This document shows, one piece after another, positions 54,668-64,000 of a stretch of 64,000 nt of DNA. How positions within the stretch are numbered: position 1 is the first letter of the stretch; each line of letters begins with the position of its first letter. The stretch covers positions 295,425 through 359,424 of the forward strand of contig JADIYD010000009.1 of NCBI GenBank assembly GCA_016705475.1. Direction: 5' to 3'. A program made the position numbers and the translations under genes. This stretch comes from Betaproteobacteria bacterium. Its GTDB lineage: Bacteria; Pseudomonadota; Gammaproteobacteria; Burkholderiales; Rhodocyclaceae. The notes beneath the pieces are model-generated. The model saw only the letters and a program-made list of their open reading frames with translations. It was not told where the DNA came from and made no database searches.

Positions 54668-55132
54668 ATGCGCCTGAGCACCTTTTCCGATTACAGCCTG
54701 CGCGTCCTCATGTATCTCGGCGTGCAGGACGACCGGCTGGTCACCATCGCCGAGATCGCCGCCGTCCACGACATCTCGAAAGCCCACCTCATGAAAGTGG
54801 TGCATCAGCTGGGCCTGAACGGCCATATCGAGACCGTGCGCGGCAAGGGTGGCGGCATCCGGCTGGCCCGACCACCCCGCGAGATCGTTGTTGGCAGCGT
54901 GATCCGTCAGTCGGAAAGCGATTTTGCTTTGGCTGAGTGCTTTGCCGCCAACGCGACATGCCGGATTCAGGGCGCATGTTGCCTGCCTGCCATTCTCAAC
55001 GAGGCCCTGAATGCCATGTTTCTCGTGCTCGATGGTTATACGCTTGCTGATCTGTTGCAACGGCCACGCGGACTTGTGCCGGCAGCAGCTTGCGCTCTCG
55101 CCGTCTGCAGTGCGGAGGGCCTCCATGACTGA
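54668..55132 (+). CDS. nsrR: Rrf2-family NO-sensing repressor NsrR
   Basis: 154 residues with the Rrf2 winged HTH (MRLSTFSDYSLRVLMYLGV, VTIAEIAAVHDISKAHLMKVVHQLGLNGHIETVRGKGGGIRLA). The three Fe-S cysteines are spaced as in NsrR (CFAANATCRIQGAC), not as in IscR. NsrR represses NO-detoxification genes and is relieved when NO damages its cluster. Its last eight bases overlap the following small gene, which overlaps the HPP gene, so all three form one unit. Confidence 0.92.
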   Translation: MRLSTFSDYSLRVLMYLGVQDDRLVTIAEIAAVHDISKAHLMKVVHQLGLNGHIETVRGKGGGIRLARPPREIVVGSVIRQSESDFALAECFAANATCRIQGACCLPAILNEALNAMFLVLDGYTLADLLQRPRGLVPAAACALAVCSAEGLHD

Positions 55133-55340
55133 GCGGACTCCCGGCAAGAATGAACTGGAGCAGGCCTTCGAACTGGAGCTTTCAGACGAGGATATTCTCG
55201 ACGCACTGAGCCATGTTTCTGGCTATCTCGACATTAGCACCGAGGACTTTCGCATCGTCTACCATCTCGCCTGGCGCCATGCGCTGGCCCGCTTGCAGGC
55301 CCAACGGGCAGCGGACAGTAAAGACACCAAGCCCGAATGA
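55125..55340 (+). CDS. Small acidic protein of unknown function in the nsrR operon
   Basis: 71 residues (MTERTPGKNELEQAFELELSDEDILDAL...), acidic N-terminal half, Ala/Arg-rich helical C-terminal half, no signal or membrane segment. GGAGGG lies eight bases before the ATG and both ends overlap neighbours (nsrR and the HPP gene), which argues strongly for translation. Function unknown; perhaps a partner of the HPP membrane protein. Confidence 0.75.
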   Translation: MTERTPGKNELEQAFELELSDEDILDALSHVSGYLDISTEDFRIVYHLAWRHALARLQAQRAADSKDTKPE

Positions 55341-55897
55341 AGCTCGAAAGCGGTTGGCACGACTACTGGCGCAAAATGCGTGGAACGACCCGCGGTAGTC
55401 CTCCGCGGGTCAGCAACGAAGAGCTTGTCTGGTCGTGGATCGGCTCATTTCTCGGCATCACGGCATTGGTCGCAGTTGGCCAGCTGCTGTTTGCGGGAAC
55501 TGACCTGATGCTGCTGATCGGTTCCTTCGGCGCTTCGGCTGTTCTGGTTTACGGGGCGGTCCGTAGCCCGCTGGCCCAGCCGCGCAATCTGCTCGGCGGA
55601 CACATACTGTCTGCGCTGACTGGGGTGATTTGCTGGAAATTGTTTCAGCATGTGCCCTGGCTGGCGCCCGGGCTGGCAGTGGCGGCAGCGATCGTCTTGA
55701 TGCATGCGACCCGTACCCTGCATCCGCCGGGCGGCGCAACGGCGCTGATCGCCGTGATCGGCTCACCGGAAATCCACGCGCTGGGCTTCTGGTACGTTCT
55801 CGTGCCGGCGACGCTCGGGCCGCTCATCCTGCTCGTCATGGCCTTGCTGATCAATAACCTGCCGCGCTCACGGCGTTATCCGGAAATCTGGTTTTAG
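55337..55897 (+). CDS. HPP-family membrane protein, probable nitrite/nitrate-related transporter
   Basis: 186 residues with about four TM segments (WIGSFLGITALVAVGQLLF, LMLLIGSFGASAVLVYGAV, APGLAVAAAIVLMHATRTL, VLVPATLGPLILLVMALLI) and the defining LHPPGGATAL motif. HPP proteins include nitrite transporters of plastids and cyanobacteria. Co-transcription with nsrR supports a role in handling nitrite or NO (inference). It ends at a strong bidirectional terminator. Confidence 0.88.
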   Translation: MKLESGWHDYWRKMRGTTRGSPPRVSNEELVWSWIGSFLGITALVAVGQLLFAGTDLMLLIGSFGASAVLVYGAVRSPLAQPRNLLGGHILSALTGVICWKLFQHVPWLAPGLAVAAAIVLMHATRTLHPPGGATALIAVIGSPEIHALGFWYVLVPATLGPLILLVMALLINNLPRSRRYPEIWF

Positions 55898-55900
55898 AAA

Positions 55901-55931
55901 TGATAATGGCCGGACAAGCCGGCCATTATCA
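55901..55931. terminator. Bidirectional terminator between the HPP gene and the acetate-kinase fusion
   Basis: A perfect 13-bp stem TGATAATGGCCGG / CCGGCCATTATCA with a five-base loop, lying between two convergent genes. On the minus strand it is followed by TTTCTAAAA; on the plus strand no T-tract is seen. Confidence 0.8.
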
Positions 55932-55942
55932 GCAGAAACCGA

Positions 55943-58258
55943 TCAGTGCCGGCTCTGGATTTCCTCGATGTAGCCAAGCATCCCGGTCTGGATATTCCCG
56001 GCGTTGCCTTCATCGGTATCGATGTGCATGGCCAGGCGGAAGGCCGGATTGACCCGGACGACGACGTCACCGAAGATCAGCTGGCGTTCGCCTTCGATGC
56101 GCACGCGGACGACGTAGTTGTCGCGGACATGGAAGCGCATGGCATCTTCCGGCGTCATGTGGATATGGCGCTGGGCGCAGATGACGCCGCGTTCGATGAC
56201 CGAAGTGCCGTACGGGCCTTCCAGCGTCACGCCTGGCGTGCCAGCCAGATCACCGGACTGACGGATCGGTGGCTGGACACCGAGCTTGAACTGCTCGGTC
56301 ATCGCGATCTCGACCTGGGTTTCCTTGCGGGTTGGTCCGAGCACGCGAACCTTGGCGATCCGCCCCTTGGGGCCGACCAGATGGACCTGTTCCTGGCAGG
56401 CGAACTGGCCGGGCTGCGACAGTTCGTGCATGGGCGTCAGCTGGTGGCCCGGGCCGAACAGTTTTTCGACATCGGCTTGCGACAGGTGGGCGTGGTGGGC
56501 GGAGATTTCGACCGGGATCGGCAGCTCTTCGGCGTTGGCAGCCTGCAGCAGGGCGTTGCGCTCGATGGCGCGCAGCGTTTCCCAGGCGACGAGGCGCTCG
56601 TCGTCGTTGGCCACAACAATGATGGTGACCGGGGAGTCGTCCGCCGAGATGATGACGAAATTCTCGATACTGCCAACATTGCGGTTCTTTTCCTCGTCGA
56701 GCTTGATGCCCATGAACTCGAGGCCCTGGCAGGCCAGGCTGCGGACAGTGGCACTGGTTTCGCCGACATCGCCGGTGAAGGCCAGGACGTCGATGCCGCC
56801 CATGGCGGCAACATAGGCGCCGATGTTCTTGCGCACCTGATAGCAGTAGGCCTTGTGGGCGAGCAGGGCGCGGTGGTGGCCGTCGGCTGCGGCTTCCTCG
56901 ATTTCGTGGATGTCGCTGGAAATGCCGGAAATACCCTTCATGCCACTTTCGCTATTGATCAGCGTCGATAGCTGCTCGGGCGACATGTGATGCTTCTCCA
57001 TGAGGTGGATCATCACTGCCGGGTCGATGCTGCCGGAACGGCTCGGCATGATCAGACCATCGGACGGCGTCATGCCCATCGTCGTGTCAATCGAGCGGCC
57101 GTGGTCGATGGCGCATAGCGAAGCGCCGATGCCGAGGTGGCAGGAAACGATTTCCAGCTCACCAAGCGGGCGCTTGAGGACTTCGGCTGACTTCAGCGAA
57201 ACGTAGCGGTGCGAGGTGCCGTGGAAGCCGTAGCGACGGATGCCGTGCTGCTTGTACAGGTCGTAGGGCAGGCCGTAGAGGTAGGCGTAGGGGGGCCAGC
57301 GTCTGGTGAAAGGCGGTGTCGAAAACAGCGACCTGCGGGACGTTGGGGAACTGCTTCATGGCAACGCGAATGCCGGCCACATTGACCGGGTTGTGCAAGG
57401 GCGCGAATGCCGATAGTTCCTCGATGTCGGCGATCACGGCAGGCGTGATGACGACCGAACTCGAGAACTTGTTGCCGCCATGCACGACGCGATGGCCGAT
57501 GGCGGTGACTTCTTCCGGATGGAAGGTGAAATGCTCGCCGAGCAGGGCGGTCGCTTCCTGCATGACCTTGAAAAGGTCGGACAGCTTGAACGGTGCGTGT
57601 TCGATGGTTTTCTGCTGCGTACCGACCTTGACGGTAATCAGGGTAACCTGCTGGTCAGCATGGTCGATAATGCCGTACATCGGCCCCGCTCTCTTCGGTG
57701 TCGTAGATGCCGAAATGAATCTGGCTGATGCCGACATTGAGGACGACCACCTTGCCTGGTTCGTTGGTCGTCAGCGAGAGGGCATACGGGTCGCTGGAGC
57801 GGACGATGGCATTGGTTTGGGCAGTGACCAGATCGACCGACATGGCGCGGGTGCGGTCGGCGAGCAGGCGCGACAGGTAGCCAACGGCCTTCGGGTTGGT
57901 CAGGATGTGTGTTGAAGACATCCTGCGGGATCATCAGCACGAAACAGCGGTTGCCGGCGATGACGTCGGCGACGATGCGGTCACCGGTGAGCAGCGACAT
58001 CACGCCAAAAACGTCACCAACACCAAGCTGTGTGATGACGGCACGCGTGCCGGTGTTGTCGGTCATCGAAATCTCGGCATGGCCGCTGATCATGACGCCG
58101 ATGGAACGACCCTCATCGCCGGTTTCGAGGATGGCCTCGTTGCCTTCGTAAGTCGCCAGGCGGGACTTGATGACGATTTCCTCGACCTTGTCGGCCGGAA
58201 AGTTTTCGAACAGGCGCACCTGTTCAAGGAAGAAGCGCTTCAGATCGATTTCACTCAT
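55943..58258 (-). pseudogene. cNMP-binding / acetate kinase-like / PduL phosphotransacylase fusion, three frameshifts as read
   Basis: Four consecutive minus-strand frames join into one protein of about 770 residues. (1) ATG 58258: CAP_ED domain (LETGDEGRSIGVMISGHAEISM, GVGDVFGVMSLLTGDRIVADV). (2) From about 57910: linker helices, then VVVLNVGISQIHFGIYD. (3) From about 57690: IGHRVVHGGNKFSSSVVIT, FDTAFHQTLAP. (4) From about 57290: YGFHGTSHRYVS, SCHLGIGASL, SRSGSIDPAVM, FTGDVGETSATVR, then a complete PduL (SAHHAHLS, GPKGRIAKVRVLGP, CAQRHIHMTPEDA, MHIDTDEGNA). Each break is one surplus base, two of them in G/C runs (57290-57295; 57684-57687), so sequence error is likely. PduL makes acetyl-phosphate and an acetate kinase would use it. 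Not a described arrangement to my knowledge. Confidence 0.8.
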
Positions 58259-58309
58259 GCTGTTTTCCCTTGCCTTGAAGGCTATATTTTATGAGTGCAA
58301 GACTACCAT

Positions 58310-58328
58310 TTTGTTGCGCTGCAGCAAA
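58310..58328. promoter_or_regulatory. Inverted repeat upstream of the acetate-kinase fusion
   Basis: TTTGTTGC and GCAGCAAA are inverted repeats (seven of eight) around GCT, 52 bases before the fusion gene start. The TTTGC/GCAAA half-sites resemble operators of regulators of short-chain fatty-acid metabolism (RamB/ScfR type). No such regulator gene is in the window. Confidence 0.35.
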
Positions 58329-58494
58329 TACTTTTGCAGGGTTGTGGCGCCTCTGATTCTTGACGATTGCAACAAACGGTACATTCACCATTTTGGTGCT
58401 TCCCGATCTTGATTCTGTTCGCATTTTTCAGCGGCCGGGACGATTCATCGCTAAAATTGACGAATCCAGAAACATGCCAAAAGGAAGCGTCTCG

Positions 58495-61400
58495 ATGTCC
58501 GCTGTCCGGTTCCAGTTGCGACTGGGTGATCAGCTCGCCACCTTGATGGTTAGTGATGGCGTTTTGCCCTTGCTTGGTTTTTCGGCAGAGGATTTCAACA
58601 GTGGAAAAATTGCGCTGAGAGAGCGATTTCACGCCGACGATGCCGATATCGCCGAGCTTGTTTTTGGGCTCTCCATGGTACCCGGTGAGCACACTTTCAA
58701 CGCGAGTCCGAAATGCGGCCGGCCGCGTTCTCTGCGTTCGCGGGCAGTTCAGCAAGACAGTCCAGGCATCCGGACAGTTGCTGGTTGACCTTGATCTCGA
58801 AGATGCTCGCAAGTTGTACGACGGGCAGCGAAATGAGCCGATGATGGCCAATTTCGTGGCCATGATGGAGAACACTGACGACTTCATCTATTTCAAGGAT
58901 AGAAACCACGTATTTACCGGTGCCAGCCAGACTCTGGTTGCGCTTACGCATCCCGCCGAACACTGGACAGACCTTCTCGGCCAGACCGATTATGATGTTT
59001 TTCCTGAGGCCTACGCCGACATTTACTATCGGCTTGAGAAGCAGGTCTTCTCGGGAATTGACGTTGCCCATGAGGTGCAGGGCTATGTGACCAACGACGG
59101 GCGACAGGGCTGGGTCGACAATCGCAAGCATCCTCTGCGCAATGCACAGGGCGAAGTCACCGGTCTTTTCGGCATTGCCCGCGACGTAACAGAAAAAATT
59201 CTTGCCGAGCAGGCCTTGCAGCGCGAACGCGAGAACCTCCAGTTGATCCTCGACTACGCGCCAATCGGGATTTGGCTGCAGAACGGCAAAGGCAGGATGA
59301 GTTTCGTCAATCGGGCCTTCTGTGAAGCGACCGGCATTCCCGAATCACGCTTTCTTGCGGTGGACCACTATGGCGAGCTGATTCCCGATGCGTTTCGCCA
59401 GCAATGCCTCGGCTCCGACGCCAAGGCGCTGGCCAATGCCGGTGTCAGCGTGACGCATCAGCGACTGCCCTTCGTTGATGGCAAGATCCACGATTTGCGT
59501 GTGATCAAGGCGGTCAAGCGGGATGAATCGGGCGAGCCCGTGGCGCTTGTGGGACTCAGCCTGGATATTACCGAAGAATTGCGCCAGGAAGAGTTGTTGC
59601 GGTGGGAGCGGGATTACAGCAGCAACCTGCTGAACACGGTCGAGGCCATGATCATTGCCCTCGATCTGGATGGGCGGGTCATGTCGATAAATCGCAAGGC
59701 CGGCGAAGTCCTTGGCTATTTGCCGCAGGAGCTGGTCGGTTTGGACTGGTTTGAAACCTGTCTGTTGCCTAGCCGGAATCCGGCACAACGGCGGGCTGTC
59801 TTTTTTCGATGCGGTGGTGCTGGCAGAAAACCGAACGGAGTATTTCGAGCATCCGGTCAGGACGCGCAGTGGCGATATCCGCCTGATCGGCTGGCATGCC
59901 TGTCCGATCCGTGATGAGCATGGCAAGGTCATGGGCGGAATTGGTTCCGGCGACGACATCACCGAGCGGCGACGCGCCGAAGCCGCTGCCGAGGCAGCCC
60001 TCAGACATTCCGCAACAGCGTTTTGCCACTGCCTTCAATGCCAGTCCGATCGCAGCATCGATCGCCAGGGTGGACGATGGGCGCATCCTCGAAGTCAATC
60101 GCAACTACGAAAGGGATTTTGGCTGGACGCCGGCCGACCTTATCGGCCATACCTCTCTCGAGCTCGGCTTCGTGGTCCGATGAGGCGAGTCGAACGGCAT
60201 GGGTCAGTGTGCTTTTGCGAGACGGCCGGGTGGTCGACTGGGAAACGACGTGGTTGCATAAGAACGGTGAGCGCCGGGCAGTCAGCATTTCGGCCGAGAT
60301 TACGGATCTGAACGGCGAAACCTGCATTCTTGCCTTTGTTGCCGATGTGACTGAACGCCGCGAAGCCGAGCGTATCCTGCGCAATCATCACGCCGAATTG
60401 GAAGTCGAGGTACGGGAGCGCACGGCAGAACTAGCCGAGGCGAAGGAAGCAGCAGAAAAGGCCAGCCTTGCCCAAGAGCGCTTTCCTGGCCAACATGTCG
60501 CATGAAATTCGGACGCCGCTCAATGCGATATCCGGGATGGCCCATCTGATCACTCTGGCGCAACGAGCGAAGAGCAGGCGCAGCGGCTCGACCAAGCTGG
60601 AGATGGCCAGCGCCCATCTGCTGAGCACCATCAACGCCGTTCTGGAGCTTTCCAAGATCGAGGCAGGCAAGTTTGCCCTTGAGGAGCAACAGTTTGATGT
60701 CGGCGAGTTGCTGGCTGACACCATGGCGATCTTCCGCGATCGGGCCACGGAAAAGGGACTGTCGCTTGTGCTCGAGGCGGGGTTCCTGTGTTTTCGCTGC
60801 TTGGTGACGCGACCCGGCTCAGTCAGGCCCTGGTCAATTATGTTGGCAACGCCATCAAGTTCTCGATTCCGGCCAGATAAGCCTGCGTGTTCGGTGTCTC
60901 GCCGAAGATGATGACGCAGTGTTGATGCGTTTCGAGGGTTGCTGACAGCGGGATCGGCATTCCGCAGGAAGCCATCGGACGCCTGTTTTCCGCATTTGAG
61001 CAGGCCGACAACTCGACTACCCGTCGCTACGGTGGAACTGGCCTCGGCCTCGCCATCACCCAGAAACTGGCGCAAATGATGGGCGGTGACGTCGGCGTCG
61101 AGAGTCGCGAGGGGGTGGGCAGCACTTTTTGGTTCTCGGCTCGTCTCAAAAAGGCAGATCATTGTCTCGGGAAGGCGCCGGGAAGAACTGCCGAAACGGC
61201 GGAGGCCGTGCTGATGAGGAGCATGCCAGGCGTCGCATCCTGCTCGTCGATGACAGGCCGATCAATCAGGAAGTAGCCCGGAATAATTCTCGAGGATGCC
61301 GGCCTGCAGGTCGAGTTGGCGGCGAACGGTCGCGAGGCGGCGGACATGATCGAGCGCGCGGCCTACGATCTGGTGTTGATGGACATGCAGATGCCGGTCA

Positions 61401-61601
61401 TGGATGGTCTTGAGGAACCCAGCACATACGCGGGATGCCGGAACCGGACGACACTGCCCATTCTGGCAATGACAGCGAATGCCTTCGCAGAGGGATCGGG
61501 CGCGTTGCCTGGCCGCTGGCATGAACGATTTCATCGCCAAGCCGATCAGTCCGAATCAGCTCTATTCGCTGGTCCTGCGCTGGCTGGAAAAGCGCGCCTG
61601 A
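58495..61601 (+). pseudogene. Multi-PAS hybrid sensor histidine kinase, many frameshifts as read
   Basis: Successive plus-strand frames form a cytoplasmic protein of about 1030 residues: an N-terminal PAS-like domain (MSAVRFQLRLGDQLATLMV), PAS (DDFIYFKDRNHVFTGASQTLV), PAS (LDYAPIGIWLQNGKGRMSFVN), PAS (LLNTVEAMIIALDLDGRVMSIN), PAS (NASPIAASIARVDDGRILEVN), HisKA (NMSHEIRTPLNAISGMAHL), HATPase (DSGIGIPQEAIGRL, GGTGLGLAI) and receiver (ILLVDDRPINQEVA, LVLMDMQMPVMDG, MNDFIAKPI). I see frame changes near 58720, 59800, 60000, 60180, 60470, 60790, 60880, 61280, 61410 and 61500. GGAAG before ATG 58495 sets the start. Related in HisKA-receiver half to the kinase at 33934. Confidence 0.75.
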
Positions 61602-61672
61602 CAGGCCGCAGTGGCGCCATCACCCGGCGCTAACTTCCGCTCCATGGTTCCAGGAGGGAAAACAGCTCATTT

Positions 61673-61715
61673 CATTTTGCCTGTTTTTCGGGTTGACCGC
61701 AGCAACCGGTCTTTT
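61673..61715 (+). repeat. Intergenic repeat copy G
   Basis: Contains CGGGTTGACCGCAGCAAC, matching the family core at 17 of 18 positions, preceded by TTTGCCTGTTTTT. GCCTGTT and AACCGGT arms pair imperfectly and are followed by CTTTT. It lies between the hybrid kinase and the convergent penicillin-binding protein gene. Confidence 0.65.
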
Positions 61716-61729
61716 AATGGTGTGCTACC

Positions 61730-64000
61730 TCAGGCACCAGCCTTGCATTTGCCCTCGGCGGCGGGACGATCTGCGATCAACGGTCGCAGGCCGGTTCCAT
61801 TTCCTTCATGATCTGCCGGCGGCGCCGAGGTGAAGTCGTAGCCAGCGGCCTTCGAGCCGGGAACGAAGGCCGTCACGACGCCGTAAAACGATCGCCAATG
61901 TAGAACGCGAAGGTAGCGGCACGGTTCATGACCTTGGCGCTGCGCACGCCGCCATCGAGCCGATGACTTTGGAACGGTGGTCGCCGGTACCCGTCTTGCC
62001 GCCGGGCGGCCAGCGGTTCTTCTGCGTTGTCGCGGTACGTGTCGCTTGATGCGTCGGGCCGTGCCGCTGTTGACCACGCGGGCAGGGCGCGCCGGGTCAC
62101 TTGCGCCACTTCCGCCGGCATGACGCGCTGACCGGCTTCGTCTCATGCTGCAGGCGCGTTTCGAAGGGCGTTTTGGTGGCGAAGTGCAGTTCGTCGATGC
62201 GGACCGTCGGTCAGGAATGCCGTCATTGACCACGATGCCCATCAGCTCGGCCAGCGCAGCCGGGCGGTCGGCGGAACTGCCAATCGAGGTGGCGAAGCGA
62301 CGGAACCAGGTGGTCGAAGGGGATAGCCAGACGGCGCCATTCCTCGGCAATACGTCGAAGGCGCCACTTCGACGACGATATCGATGCGCACCTGCTGGGC
62401 ATGCTGAAGCGGGTGGAAAACAACCATTTCGACGCGTCACGGCGGGCTTCGACGCTGGCCAGGACGATGTCCCGAGCGTTGCCTTCGGCTCACTCTGCAG
62501 GTGGCGAACCAGCCAAAGTTCGAGCGGATGGACGCGGGCCAGGTAGCCTGGTCGGCCAGGTTGTACTGGCGCGTGGCGTGCATGTCGAACAGACGGCGCA
62601 GGCCGGCGTCAGTGCCGGCATTGTCGCCAAGCTGCTTGCGCATGAAAGGCGGCAAAGCTCTCGGGAAATCGCTCTTCGGCTGCACGCTCAAATGGGCGGC
62701 GGCCCGTGGCACGGGGCGCGATGGCACCGAGTCGCTCAGCACTTCAAGGCGATCGGCCGGCCCACGTCCCGGTATTTGTGCCAGTAGGTGCAGGAAGCCT
62801 AGCGCGCTCGGCGAAGCGGTTGAGAAAGCTTGCCGGTATCGTCGTCATCCTTGTCGCGCAGGCCACGGGCCGGGGCGTCCCGACAGCCTCGTAGGCGTGG
62901 TAATGGACGACGTCGTGCATGATGCGCACGAAGAAAGATTGACCGACTGTTCGAGCGCTCGGGCGACGCTCAAAGCGCCTGGCGCCATCGTCTTCGTGGC
63001 AGGAAGTTGCCGAAGCGGTGGATGCCGCCGCCGGTGAAGAAGGTTTCACGGGGCTGGCCGAATAACTGACGTTCCATGGCCGCCTCAAGCCCTTCAACGT
63101 TGTTCCGGCTTGGCACGCAGGATGTCGATGGCCCAGTTGCTCAGGCGGTCGGCCGGATGGCGGGGCAACGGCCAGTTCTTCCGGCGGCGTTTTCCGCTTT
63201 GTAGCGTTTGTGCAGGTCGGCGACGACCAGCAGGTGAAGCCGGGTCCGGAACTTGGCGCTGGGTGAGCCGAGATCGAGCGCAGTGCCGGCGTTGATGTCG
63301 AGCGGCTGGTCGAGGTTGTCGGCCTGGATGCGCAACACATTAGCGGTCGGCGTGCGCTCGTAGAGGTCAGGCTATGAAATTGACCTGTTTCAGGTCGCCC
63401 TTGGCCCGGCAACCGGGTTTCGCAGAGGCCAGCGCAGGCCAAGGAAGGCCAGGTCGGCCAGCCAGTTGAGAATTTACGCGTCACGGCCTGCTGGCTGGGG
63501 CCGTCGAGCGTGCTGCTCTTGCTGTCAGGTCATAGCAGTCCCGAGCATAAAGGTTCTCGACGTTGAGCAGTTCGCCCAGCGTGCCGCGTTTCATTGACCG
63601 CTTTGCGCTCGACCGAAGGACACCTCTTCCGCCGGCCGCGCGGTCCATTCGATCTGCCCTGCAGAGCGGCTTCGCACCAGGTCGGCCGGGATCAACTGGT
63701 CGTCGGCGAGCAGGCGGATGTAGCTGTCGGTGAGCGTGTTGAGGCGCCCAGGTGGTGTCGCCGAGCAGTCCGGATCGGGACGCTGGGCGACGAAAGCGAA
63801 CCGCCTGCTTGAAAACCTTGGCGCGTTACGTCAGATCGGCCTTGGGGTCGGCCAGCAACTGGTTAGTCCTGCGAAATCCTGGCCGTACCAGGCCCACAAC
63901 CCATCGCCCAGACCGATGACCTCGCCATAGCCGGGGATGCCGCCGAGCGGCGCAGGATTGACGAAATCGAGCACGATGCGGCGGCGGGCGGCAGGTTTTC
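61730..64000 (-). pseudogene. Bifunctional transglycosylase/transpeptidase (class A PBP-like), many frameshifts, 5' end outside
   Basis: Read on the minus strand across changing frames. Near 61985 the sequence gives GKTGTGDHRSKVIGSM, the KTG motif of a transpeptidase, followed by TFAFYIGDRF and YGVVTAFVPGSKAAGYDFTSA. Near 62300 FATSIGSSADRPAALAELMGIVVNDG and near 63200-63300 LGSPSAKFRTRLHLLVVADLHKRYKAE are typical of proteobacterial peptidoglycan synthases with the KTGTGDHR variant. The stop is at 61730-61732. Frames change about every 100-200 bases, so no continuous product can be given; the density suggests poor sequence at the contig end. Confidence 0.6.

Overview
The window looks like chromosomal DNA of a betaproteobacterium of the Rhodocyclales (Dechloromonas/Azonexus/Azospira-like). 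This is inferred from the unbroken ndk-rlmN-pilW-rodZ-ispG-hisS-yfgM-bamB-der-hfq-hflX-hflK-hflC-DUF2065-hisZ-purA block, the hemerythrin and HDOD genes, and the many respiratory and two-component genes. I cannot assign a species without a search.

Layout. (1) 1-15.6 kb: a co-directional housekeeping block with many 1-8 base overlaps, ended by a strong terminator. (2) 15.6-22 kb: a small secreted protein, tRNA-Leu(CAG), rnr, an HDOD protein, a hemerythrin, rlmB and a frameshifted EamA transporter. (3) 22-28.6 kb: an RND efflux operon with a divergent TetR repressor and an AcrR/TtgR-type operator between them. (4) 28.7-38.7 kb: a mixed region with a broken KefF-like oxidoreductase, a LysR regulator, a truncated IS1182-type element fused to a truncated SpeE-like gene, fumC, a CHASE/PAS hybrid kinase and ycaO. 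(5) 38.8-51.7 kb: a respiratory cluster, all on the minus strand, with a sigma-54-type promoter at its head. It encodes a periplasmic methionine-rich repeat protein, a secreted protein, a pentaheme lipoprotein, a DmsA-like molybdoenzyme with a DmsB-like subunit and TorD-type chaperone, a Tat-exported ferredoxin plus NrfD-type membrane protein, and a tetraheme cytochrome. After a terminator come a small orphan protein, a haem-motif sensor kinase and a sigma-54 activator. (6) 52-56 kb: a carboxylesterase, ccoG, and an nsrR-HPP operon with an NsrR-like box. (7) 56-64 kb: a cNMP-binding/acetate-kinase/PduL fusion, a second hybrid kinase and a bifunctional penicillin-binding protein. All three in this last part read with frameshifts, increasingly so toward the window end, which points to sequence error more than to gene decay.

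How genes may work together. In region 5 the sensor kinase and activator probably switch on the sigma-54 promoter. The Met-rich protein would be oxidised in the periplasm, and the DmsA-like enzyme, fed from quinol through NrfD, Fe-S proteins and multihaem cytochromes, could reduce methionine sulfoxide or another S-/N-oxide. This resembles in logic, not in parts, the MrpX/YedY hypochlorite-scavenging system of Azospira. The other notable items are the cNMP-AckA-PduL triple fusion, whose kinase domain lacks several canonical active-site residues, and a family of seven intergenic hairpin-like repeats with the core CCGGTTGACCGYAGCAAY, spread from 22 to 62 kb.
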